A stretch of DNA of 64,000 bases, taken from contig NC_085107.1 in the NCBI RefSeq assembly GCF_030269925.1, positions 744,001-808,000 of the forward strand. Reading direction: 5' to 3'. Source of the stretch: Bombyx mori. Taxonomy: Eukaryota; Arthropoda; Insecta; Lepidoptera; Bombycidae. The translations under genes were made by a program, and so were the position numbers. This document shows positions 55,727-64,000 of this stretch, piece by piece (position 1 is the stretch's first letter; each line of letters starts with the position of its first letter). Below the pieces are notes generated by a model. It saw only the letters and a list, made by a program, of their open reading frames with translations, was not told where the DNA came from and searched no databases.

Positions 55727-55969
55727 CTTTTTTTTATTGCTTAGATGGGTGGACGAGCTCACAGCCCACCTGGTGTTAAGTGGTTACTGGAGCCCATAGA
55801 CATCTACAATGTAAATGCGCCACCCACCTTGAGATATAAGTTCTTAGGTCTCACGTATAGTTAAAACGGCTGTCCCACCCTTCAAACCGAAACGCATTAC
55901 TGCTTCACGGCAGAAATAGGCAGGGCGGTGGTACCCACCCGCACGGACTCACAAGAGGTCCTACCACCA
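55727..55969 (-). mobile_element. Bm1 SINE, full length
   Basis: Plus-strand ctttttttttattgcttaga through caagaggtcctaccacca. Complete and little diverged. Confidence 0.94.
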
Positions 55970-56167
55970 TTATGTCGCATAGTATTTATGTAAATATCAA
56001 ATTATATTCTACTTTATTATGTCGCTTAATTTCTGGTATTATGATGGTATTAATTTTATAAACGTTAAATTGTTTCTGCGGACAAACCGCATGATACTAG
56101 GTAAGCTGTAAGGTCTCCAAGTAAGCATAAGCAAGTCCGCGCTAAGTGTAAAACAAACTAGTAAAAG

Positions 56168-56347
56168 TTTGGGATTCTTAACGACAAAGGGAAGATCTTC
56201 CACCGAGCGGATGATATTGCTCGGTAGACCGACGGTCCTAATGTTGTTGTTCGGTACTTGTATATATGCGCTTTATCTTGAAAATGTCGTAAGCGAGATT
56301 CAGGCATCTGTCAATTATCTTGCGTTGTATGATGGCTACCCGCCACA
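56168..56347 (-). mobile_element. Second solo LTR of the miniature element
   Basis: 180 bp, tttgggattcttaacgacaa to gctacccgccaca, with AAAG duplicated at 56164-56167 and 56348-56351. Closer to the 5.3-kb LTRs than the 49.5-kb copy is. Confidence 0.85.
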
Positions 56348-56747
56348 AAAGTAAGCTTCATAAAGATCAACAAAAATATGATAATATTGGCTACACAAAT
56401 TCTGAACGTTCTATTTGTAAAATGCTAAAATTGTCGACGAATTTTTGCGCTTTCGTTGCTTTACTACATCCCGCTCCTGCGAAAGGTATAAACAAACAAA
56501 CGTCCCCGCGTTCAGGCATTCCGGAAAGGATTTCGTCCCGTGTTATCGGTAGAGGAAACACAAATACGAGATAAGAACAAATACACTCAAAATCCGAATA
56601 CCAAATGGTAGACGCGTATCGTGCCGTATCGAAATCCAGAGTTTGCTCATTTTTACAAAGATTGTGAGATTGCAGACAGATGTTCTAAACAAAATCAGTA
56701 CTCGCTAGGCCGGTCTACAGCGGGAAATGCGGAACGATTTATTGTTT

Positions 56748-56816
56748 TGCAGCAGAAATAGGCAATTTTGTGGTACCTACCTTTGCAGGCTTCCAAGACC
56801 CGCTGCCACCCGAATA
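56748..56816 (-). mobile_element. Decayed Bm1 5' fragment
   Basis: cagcagaaataggcaatttt, gtggtacctacctttgcagg and cccgctgccacc align with the minus-strand Bm1 5' end. Confidence 0.55.
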
Positions 56817-56894
56817 TTAAACTAATTTTAAATGACACACACTTTGTTATAAACGTAATTAAAGCATATGTTAGAAACGTTTATAATGAATTTT

Positions 56895-57144
56895 TAGTGG
56901 TAGTAGGACGTCTTGTGAGTCCACACGGGTAGGTACTACCACCCTGCCTATTTCTGCCGTGTAGCAGTAATGCGTTTTGGTTTGAAGGGTGGGGCAGCCG
57001 TTGTAACTATACTGAGACCTCAGAACTCATATCTCAAGGTAGATGCCGGCATTTACGTTGTATATGTCTATGGGCTATGGTAACCACTTAACATCAGTTG
57101 GGCAGTGAGCTCGTCCTCTATGCTAAGCAGTAAAAAATAAAAAA
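56895..57144 (+). mobile_element. Bm1 SINE, near full length
   Basis: From agtggtagtaggacgtcttg to gagctcgtcctctatgctaa gcagtaaaaaat. Confidence 0.9.
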
Positions 57145-58220
57145 TATTGTTACGGTAACAGAAATAATGAAGTCGATAAACTCTGTATACGCACGTGCAT
57201 ATGAACGATTTTTGCAATGAACAATAGCATTCAATATGCGATAAATAATAACAAAAATCACAAGGAAATATTAATTAATTTTCGTAAATCCGTACAAATA
57301 TTATACATACAAAAGTGAGGTTGATTGCCTATTACGTTTTCACTTCTTACTTATTTAATCGATAGCATGTTTTATATTCTCAAACATGGATATGAAAAAG
57401 ACTTAGGGTCCCTTTCATTCAGACAAATACTACTGTTCCCGAGGGATACGTTACTTTTCTGCATTAACGGGAGTGAAGTCATTAATACGAGCATGGATAT
57501 CGATGGAGATGGCCTGTTTGTACCGCCAAAGATGCCCAAAAACCGTACCATTTTTATTTTGATTTCAATCTTACGCCCGAAGATCTCCAGCAACATTTAC
57601 GTTATGTCCTCGGGCTGTAGCGGCTTATCAACAAACGAACTGTGAGCTTGTCTGCTCCTTTTTTATTAAACTCAAAGTTCAGACATGAATTGTTAAAACT
57701 AACAGAAAAACATTTTTCATTAAGCCCGCCTCGGGGAGATCACACATAATTTTGCATTTATTAACATTTATTAGGACCTCGTATTTTTTATTAAAATACT
57801 ATTACATTACGTTATGTAGACTATTGAATAGGTATTTTACTTCACTTTAAACGGTTGGATACTAAATTTATTTAGTACCTATATATTTTTTAAGAAGAAG
57901 GCTCCATTTATTCTATGCTGTAAGGAATTCTAACAATTTTTGGTAATTGATGAATCTTGGTAATGGATGAAAACACTCACAAAGCATAATAGTCCAACAC
58001 CACTAATTCAGTCATGAAACGTCAGACTAGAATAATCTTTATAGGAGACAATTTTAATCATCTGAGTTAATAAGCTATCAACATCAAATGAGAAACATAA
58101 GGAATTCATCTTTAACCTCATTATTGAGAGACGAAAAAATTTGTTTGTTAGTAAAATAGAAAAACTGAATAAAATGCATCATCTGGTTATACGGCAGAGT
58201 CCAGGGATGCGCGCAATATC
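57145..58220. other. Mostly unique stretch
   Basis: A 106-codon frame from 57325 has no recognisable motif. Its end (57590-57665: acgttatgtcctcgggctgt, aacgaactgtgagcttgtct) resembles a very old Bm1 3' end, which argues against a gene. Confidence 0.4.
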
Positions 58221-58310
58221 AAGTCGCCGTGGGCTAAATGATAAGACGCTCGGCGCATTCATATCGAGCGACCCGACTGTGTCGATGTTCGAATCCCGCA
58301 GATAGGTACG
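58221..58310 (+). mobile_element. tRNA-like SINE head
   Basis: cgccgtgggctaaatgataa gacg carries an A-box-like stretch (58229-58240), and gttcgaatccc (58287-58297) is a perfect B-box word. About 70 bases long with no cloverleaf that closes well; the SINE body is missing. Confidence 0.55.
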
Positions 58311-58452
58311 ATTTTTTATATTAATATATTTCGGCGCAACATTACTATTTAAAATAAAATGATTAAAGTTAACTGTTTAATTAACATTACGCATGTCAAC
58401 AACTGTTTGGGACGGTATTCAAAAGAATTCATGACTAAGCAACTTTTTCGTA

Positions 58453-58515
58453 AGTCGTTGTGGCCTAAAGGATAAGACGTCCGGTGCTTTTGATCTGAGT
58501 CGTGAGTTGTGGGAG
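58453..58515 (+). mobile_element. Degenerate tRNA-like SINE head
   Basis: cgttgtggcctaaaggataa gacgtccggtgctttt matches the head at 58221, but the B box is destroyed (gagttgtgggagtag). Confidence 0.5.
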
Positions 58516-58647
58516 TAGTCCTATTTTGAAATGACTTAATCTTATAAAATGGTAGAGAAACACAATACGTAATACTCTCGCTTTCCACGATCTTTCAGGA
58601 AGACAAGGCTGACGCTGGCGTAAATTAAGATTATTACCGCACTTTTT

Positions 58648-58850
58648 ACTGGTGGTAGGACCTCTTGTGAGTCCTCGCGGGTAGGTACCACCATGTTACT
58701 GCGTTTCGGTTTGAACTATACTTGAGACCTTAGAACTTATAGATCAAGGTGGGTCTCGCATTTAAGTTGTAGATGTCTATGGGCTCCAGTAACCACTTAA
58801 CAACAGGTGGGCTGTGAGCTCGTCCACCGATCTAAGCAATAAAAAAAAAA
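58648..58850 (+). mobile_element. Bm1 SINE with internal deletion
   Basis: From actggtggtaggacctcttg to ccaccgatctaagcaataaa. About 40 bases around cctatttctgccgtgaagc and gtggggcagccgttg are lost. Confidence 0.9.
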
Positions 58851-59059
58851 GAACGGTAAGCCCGAATGACAATCGCAGACGTTAAGACCGTCGACTTCTT
58901 TGTATATTGGCTATCCAAAACCTATTTAGAATGAACATATCCACCCCTTACTGGGTCAATTCCAATTTATTACCTACCTAGCTTAATTGCTCCTCACAAA
59001 CGTTACAGGGATAATATCGTGTCATGAATAAAATCCGCAAAAATTTACTAAGTTTAATT

Positions 59060-59170
59060 TAAGGTGGGCGGCGCATTTACGTTGTGGATGTCTATGGGCT
59101 CCAGTAACCACTTAACACCAGGTGGGCTGTGAGCTAGTCCACCCACCTAAGCAATAAAAAATAAAAAAAA
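59060..59170 (+). mobile_element. Bm1 SINE, 5'-truncated
   Basis: aaggtgggcggcgcatttac to ccacctaagcaataaaaaat plus A. aagttta occurs just before (about 59050) and directly after the tail, a likely short target duplication. Confidence 0.88.
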
Positions 59171-59925
59171 GTTTACTTACTACCATTTTATTTATTAAAT
59201 TTACTAAAAACTGAGCAACCGTTGTGTAACCGTATTGTCTAGGTTGAATTCCGAACTTATTTTCATATTCGGGTTCAAAACAGTTCATAGCTTAGAGCTA
59301 TATTTCTGTATTTTCTCATGGTTCATTAGTAGATACAGCATGTTCAACATTTTAACTTGCAACTCTATTAAGGTATATAAACATTTCTTTACTAAATGTT
59401 AATGAGGATTTTCATTCAATAGAACATGGAGGATAAGCCATCGAATCTATCGTAAATCGAAGTTCGTTATGAAAACCAAAGCATCGTGTCTTCAAAGACA
59501 CAGCGGGACATTATTTCCTGTCTTTTGTATTGCCCTATTTAAGGAGATGAGTTCACAACTTATCTGGTAGCAGTTACCGCGGCCCATTGCTATCAGAACG
59601 TGAATAGCAACTGTGAAATTGAAACATGAGTTTGAATGCATCAATTGCATTAAGAATGAATCTCCCAAACTTCAATAAATATAACCACGATAGTCGTAAT
59701 GACCGCGCGACTTCACAAAATACCCCAGTACCGTCAGCAAGTACGCAAATTTAATAATTTTTGGGGTTCGATTTTTAATATACGAACCTTAGGGTTTCGC
59801 CGCGGAAAACCGGCTATCGAGTATCTTCTTACGTATTCGTTGTAAAAATAAAATGAATATTCCAAGTCACACGTGTGGCGTTTTCACGTTATATAATGAA
59901 AAAGTAATTAAATTATTATTATTTA
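59171..59925. other. Unique spacer with an old SINE piece
   Basis: 59525-59620 (gagatgagttcacaacttat ctggtagcagttaccgcgg) is a very diverged minus-strand Bm1. No gene otherwise. Confidence 0.4.
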
Positions 59926-60003
59926 ATTTTTTTATTGCTTAGGTTTGTGGACGAGCTCACTGCCCACCTGATATTAAATGGTTACGGAAGGCCATAGAAA
60001 ACT
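59926..60003 (-). mobile_element. Bm1 SINE, 3' part of a split copy
   Basis: tttttattgcttaggtttgt, ggacgagctcactgcccacc and ccatagaaaact. The copy continues at 61748 beyond the LINE. Confidence 0.88.
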
Positions 60004-61747
60004 TTTTTTTTTTTTTTTTTTTTTTTATGATTGAAAGTTTACTGGTGGCCCGAAGGCCTTTCCAGTTTCACCAGGACAGGTGGGCGAGCAAAGGCTCAGC
60101 CAAGAGGGGTGGGATTTGCTAACAACTGCCCGAGCGCCTCCGAAGGAGACCTAACAACTCAAGAGCAATTGTTTCGCGAATGAATCTACTACCGGATCGG
60201 AATCGCGACCCGCTGAGAAGATCCGGCGAGAAACTCAGCGGGCTGATGCATGGGTTAGGTTGCACGTCGACCTCTTTGTCGAGTTCGACGAGTACGGTTA
60301 CCGGGGTCCCTAAGCCTGCCCCTAGTATTAGAGCTGAAGGCATCTAATGCAACGGTTATTGGATCTGATGGATCCGTAAGGACGTGTCTAGGGCGTCGAC
60401 GGTGACTGGCTCCTGCATGATCAGGATTCGGGGAGTAGTCAGCGGCGGCAACGATAAGGCGATTATCATGACGCATAGCCTTATCGAAGTATCGTTCCGA
60501 CGCTGACTTCATGTATTTCCGAATTGATTCGAGGCCCAGGTCGTCGTGTAGGTCAACGTTCCTCACGAACCACGGAGCCCCGACAGCTAACCTGCAAAAG
60601 CGGGATTGTAGGGATTGGAGGGTGTCTATGTGTGTGCGGGCCGCGTGAGCGAACACCACACTCGCGTAAGTCATGACGGGCCTTATGCAAGTTTTGTAAA
60701 GTGTCACCTTGTTCCGAAGGGACATTTTACTCCGCTTACAGATCATGGGGTAGAGTCTACCGAGAATAAACGCGGCACGGTCACGGACTGATTTTATATG
60801 CGGGCGGAATGTCATCGATGCATCCAGGGTAACGCCCAGGTACTTGACCTTCCTGGCCCAGGGTATGGGTTGTCTAAAGAGAGTAATCGGGGGTGTGAGA
60901 TTCCTCCTCCTAATCCGGGAGGAAATCCGTGTGGAGCTTCCCCTCTGAAATAGCACCGCAGTACTTTTCGCTGGGTTGATGTCTATGCGCCATTTTCGGA
61001 ACCACTGTCCTAGGGCTAGGGCTGCGCTCTGAAGCTTCTTCGCGATTAGGGACTTATTTCTACTAGAATAGTAAACAGTCGTGTCGTCGGCGAATAAAGC
61101 TAAATGGGTCGGCGGCGACCGGGGAATATCGTTGACGAATAAGCTAAATAGGAGGGGTGAGAGGACAGAGCCTTGCGGGACTCCAGCTGTGAGAGGTCGT
61201 GGGGAGGAGCGGGTTCCCTCGACTCGATATCGAAAAGAGCGGTTCGACAAGAAGTCCCGTATGATGAGCACGAGACTATCCGGCACGCCCATGTTGAATA
61301 GTTTGAAAATCAAACCATTGTGCCAGACTTTGTCGAACGCTTTTGCGACGTCGAAGAAGAGAGCTCCCGTGTATAACGGTTTTGGTCGATTAAGCCCCAC
61401 AAGAATGTGCTCCGTGAGGCGGTGCACCTGTTGAACGCATGAGTGATTTGTACGGAATCCGAATTGTTCATCGATAAGAATGCCCTTGGATGAGACGAAG
61501 TCTCTGAGGCGTTTGTAGAGCAGACGCTCATACAGTTTGCCTAGAGACATGAGGAGGCTAATCGGGCGGTAGCTCGTCGGATGATTTTTTGGTTTACCGG
61601 GTTTATGTATGCCGATAACGTCCGCTTCTTTCCACACCGCGGGAAAGATACAGTTCGCCATAGCGGCATTGAAAATAGATGCCAACATCACGATGAGTTG
61701 GACGGGTAGAAGTTTAATAACGCGGTTGGATATACCGTCGGAACCGG
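60004..61747 (-). mobile_element. Jockey-like LINE, 5'-truncated, inserted in Bm1
   Basis: 1.74-kb insertion on the minus strand with a tail of about 23 A (plus-strand poly-T from 60004). The target duplication catagaaaact occurs at 59993-60003 and 61748-61758. ORF2 fills 60255-61747; the rest is 3' UTR (gagtttctcgccggatcttc, ttgttaggtctccttcggag, ctggtgaaactggaaaggcc). ORF1, the endonuclease and the RT N-terminus are missing. Same family as 12484-12772. Only one RT core is present in the whole window, and it is this one. Confidence 0.92.
60255..61747 (-). pseudogene. Reverse transcriptase domain of a jockey-like LINE ORF2
   Basis: The frame is open from the truncation point (GSDGISNRVIKLLPVQL..) and continues about 480 codons to a stop at 60255. 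Counting from the GTG at 61691, it has SYRPISLL (40-47), the first catalytic block FFDVAKAFDKVW (112-123), GVPQGSVLSPLLF (170-182) and the second catalytic block FADDTTVYY (200-208). The thumb follows with KVKYLGVTLDASMTFRPHIK, and a long Arg-rich C-terminus ends RTRRTRQRGRRAT. The three catalytic aspartates are kept and no stop or shift interrupts the frame. Without the N-terminal endonuclease and a promoter it should be dead, though very young. Confidence 0.9.
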
Positions 61748-61918
61748 CATAGAAAACTATGTAAATGCCGCCACCTACTTTGAGATTTGAGTTTTAAGGT
61801 ATAGTGACAACGGCTGTCCCACCCTTCAAACCGAAACGCATTACTGCTTCACGGCAGAAATAGGCAGTGTGGTGGTGGAACCTACCTGTGCGGACTCACA
61901 AGAGGTCCTACCACTAGT
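61748..61918 (-). mobile_element. Bm1 SINE, 5' part of a split copy
   Basis: catagaaaactatgtaaatg, ccgccacctactttgagatt, cccacccttcaaaccgaaac and ggtcctaccactagt. Confidence 0.9.
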
Positions 61919-61957
61919 AATTACGCAAATTATAATTTTGCGGTTTTGATTTTTACT

Positions 61958-61994
61958 ACGGACGGACGTCTTATCCTTTAGGCCACGACGATTA
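61958..61994 (-). mobile_element. tRNA-like SINE head fragment
   Basis: On the minus strand tcgtcgtggcctaaaggata agacgtccgtcc repeats the head seen at 58453. No B box remains. Confidence 0.45.
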
Positions 61995-62751
61995 ATTAAT
62001 TTCAAAGAATGACTACCATTGCGATCAGAAACTTTGATTTCTATTAAGTTAAAGCGACAATAGCTGTATACGCCGCGAGCTAATATTTATTATTAATTAA
62101 CTTTCATTATCTAACAATTTTGTGTTGGGACATAAAATATAGTATAGTAAATATACAGTAGTATAATAAAATACTTTAGTATGCATTTCACGAAGAAATA
62201 CATTATCATAGCTGAATATATACAAAGAATTCTACACGATTGATAGTTCAGCTAATCAAAATACTTTTTGTGCCTTTTTCAGTGTTGCAATTCTGCGAGT
62301 TATTTTTATTTTACTTTTGTTTTGCGCCCTTAGTAAAAGAAAATAAGTTTTATTAATTAATGCAATTTACTTTCTTATATTTTTTAATAATTTCATTTGA
62401 AAAATTAATTATATTAAATTGAATTTGAGCAATAACAAAGTTCGAAATTATTTAAGGTTTTTTAAAAATCGTTCCCAAAAATATATAATATATTATAATA
62501 CCAAAACAAGAGGAAAAATATAATACAGTAAGTGAATTTAAATTATGAGGTGTCAATAATCATTGTGAAATTTTGCGCAGCGAATTTGAATATGAATTTG
62601 ATAAATTAACTGCATACTGTATCTTCGTTCTCAGATGCAAAAGGCGACTGCCAGTTGCTGTCGTGTTTCAATTTCCTCCGGAATTTACTTATAACACACT
62701 GTATGTATGAATAAAAATCCACATGGAATAACTTTTAGTATTTTTCAAGTA
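61995..62751. other. Unique AT-rich spacer
   Basis: Nothing recognised. Confidence 0.4.
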
Positions 62752-63053
62752 CTAGCTGACCTGTCAGACTTCGTAGTGTCTCAATCGATAAATAAAAGAT
62801 CTAAACTTGTGTATATAAAATAAACTTAAAACAAACAAAAGGAATCCGCCCGACGGACGGACACATCACAGGAAAAACAAAATTGTTATTTTTATTTAAT
62901 TCCAAGCATTTTCATATTTTAACCCTTCTCTCTCCTTTTAAACCTTCTCTGGACTTCCGCAAATAATTCAAGACCAAAATTAGCCAAATCGGTCCAGCCG
63001 TTCTCGAGTTTTAGCGAGACTAACGAACAGCAATTCATTTTTATATATAAAGA
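62752..63053 (-). mobile_element. Helitron family C copy 3
   Basis: The minus strand starts TCTTTATATATAAAAATGAA after an A and ends GAAGTCTGACAGGTCAGCTAG before a T. Slightly longer than the 23.7-kb copy owing to a cccttctctc insertion. Confidence 0.82.
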
Positions 63054-63375
63054 TATGTAGATATCTCAGCGATTTGATTTTTTTTGTAGGACCCGAAAGT
63101 TGGAAACTTAAGTGTAGGTTATGTGTATAATTCGGGCCGCCATATAACTTTAGCGGAGCTCTCCTACAATATTCATTGTGTTTTTAAGCAGTTTGATTCA
63201 GTGTGCGAAGTTTGACTCATACATATTGGCAGGTTGTTGATGCTTCCGAGTAAATTACTTATGAGAAAGCTGAAGCTTTTGTTTTCGTTTTATTTACGCT
63301 AAATTTTGGACCTTTCACACCGCAATGAATGTCACTGGGTTTAGTAGACACAATGCTTCGAAGACCTTGTGCTTG
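63054..63375. other. Unique spacer
   Basis: Nothing recognised. Confidence 0.35.
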
Positions 63376-63377
63376 AA

Positions 63378-63495
63378 GTTTTTTTATTGCTCTTGTAGGC
63401 AGACGAGCATAACGCGCATCTGATGGTTAGCGGTTAGCGTCGCCCATGGACTTCAGAAATGCCAGGGGCAGAGCCAAGCCGCTGTCTACCGTTCT
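63378..63495 (-). mobile_element. LINE 3' end (family of 2440)
   Basis: tttttttattgctcttgtag, gcagacgagcataacgcgca, cgcccatggacttcagaaat and gccaggggcagagccaagcc. It stops abruptly at taccgttc, where another LINE piece begins. Confidence 0.85.
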
Positions 63496-63760
63496 TCTTC
63501 TTAGTCGAATACTTCATTGCTGAAGGTCGTGTCCCTGAAAGCCCTTCCTGGCTCTTTGTACCATCAGCTTCCATTTGCTTCGGTTTTCAGCTTCTCTCAG
63601 GACGTTCGCAACAGAGAGTCCAGTGAGCGCAGTTATCTGATCCGACCAACGGTTTGGTGGCCGGCCTGCGGATCTTTTCCCTTCTACCTTGCCCACCACA
63701 ATCAATCTTTCAAGGTTGTCTGGTGGCCGCCGAGCAATGTGACCAATTAAAGAGACATAA
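63496..63760 (-). pseudogene. LINE endonuclease-RT C-terminal end
   Basis: The minus-strand frame reads LIGHIARRPPDNLERLIVVG, KVEGKRSAGRPPNRWSDQIT, ALTGLSVANVLREAENRSKW and KLMVQRARKGFQGHDLQQ, then stop near 63514. The GHxARR, GRPxxRWxDQ and final GHDxQQ blocks are diagnostic for the C-terminus of RTE-like insect endonuclease-RTs. The frame is intact over about 85 codons. Upstream it runs into unrelated sequence near 63760. Confidence 0.85.
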
Positions 63761-64000
63761 TTATATTCCCGTGGTTTCTTAAAGCTGCACTACGCTATAT
63801 ATGATATGTTGTGACAAATACGTCCTCTACTGATGATTAATATTATTAAAAGACAAAAAACTCTCGGTTGGGAGAGCACCAGATATCGTGCTGTAGACAG
63901 GGCACTTTCTGAAGAGAACCCAATTTAAAAACGACGTAGTTTTAACACAGACGATTTCATGGAAAAACTTTTTGCATTTCCGTAGCGTTAAGTGCCTAAA
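63761..64000. other. Unique end of window
   Basis: Nothing recognised. Confidence 0.3.

Noticed and set aside
57325..57645. 106-codon frame as a gene
   Set aside because: Its end overlaps an old Bm1-like piece and it shows no domain or splice context.
58229..58297. Possible tRNA gene
   Set aside because: Good B box, but I cannot fold a convincing cloverleaf, and degenerate sisters lie nearby.
60119..60343. 74-codon frame at the end of the jockey-like LINE
   Set aside because: Out of frame with ORF2 and mostly in the 3' UTR; a similar frame at 12.6-12.9 kb arises from the same repeated DNA.
61081..61434. 117-codon plus-strand frame
   Set aside because: Antisense shadow of the RT domain.

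Overview
This window looks like nuclear DNA of a silkworm, Bombyx mori or a very close relative. The sign is more than twenty copies of the Bombyx SINE Bm1, which runs from actggtggtaggacctc to ctaagcaataaaa. They lie among lepidopteran non-LTR retrotransposon ends, several Helitron families and palindromic MITEs in AT-rich DNA. I find no recognisable host protein-coding exon, rRNA or working tRNA gene, and no bacterial gene architecture. The only long protein signal is reverse transcriptase from broken LINEs. This is a transposon-rich intergenic or large-intron region; I cannot assign a chromosome.

Layout. 1-2.0 kb: unique AT-rich DNA. 2.4-3.2 kb: a LINE RT tail on the minus strand. 3.6-4.7 kb: a Helitron holding a MITE, next to a Bm1 that holds a LINE tail. 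5.3-6.1 kb: a compact LTR element with two 180-bp terminal repeats, a primer-binding-like site, a polypurine tract and a 4-bp target duplication. 6.4-16.5 kb: scattered Bm1, LINE tails, a tRNA-type SINE and a Helitron. 16.7-18.2 kb: a long foldback and a 657-bp inverted-repeat transposon. 18.2-32 kb: mostly unique DNA with Helitrons and Bm1. 32.4-41.4 kb: the densest part, with three Helitrons of one family in 3.2 kb, one carrying a tandem dimer of a half-LINE, three MITE copies, a RTE-like insertion with a clean target duplication, and a perfect hairpin. 41.4-51 kb: Bm1, a TIR element, LINE tails and a solo LTR. 51-59.9 kb: a 381-bp solo LTR of another retrotransposon, Bm1 copies and SINE heads. 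59.9-61.9 kb: a 5'-truncated jockey-like LINE with a 478-residue RT reading frame, inserted in a Bm1 with an 11-bp duplication. 62.7-63.8 kb: a Helitron and two LINE tails.

The parts do not form a pathway. They record successive insertions: Helitrons were hit by half-LINEs and MITEs, Bm1 copies by LINEs, and a palindrome by a MITE at its centre. The best candidates for something not yet described are the miniature LTR element with its three sets of target duplications, the half-LINE dimer with three copies of one target site, and the set of perfect short-loop hairpins, one of which can be shown by comparison with sister copies to be newly formed. Possible host regulatory sequence is limited to a Grainyhead-motif cluster near 15.7 kb and a CRE/CCAAT cluster near 18.28 kb. 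Family names beyond Bm1 are from memory and were not checked against a database.
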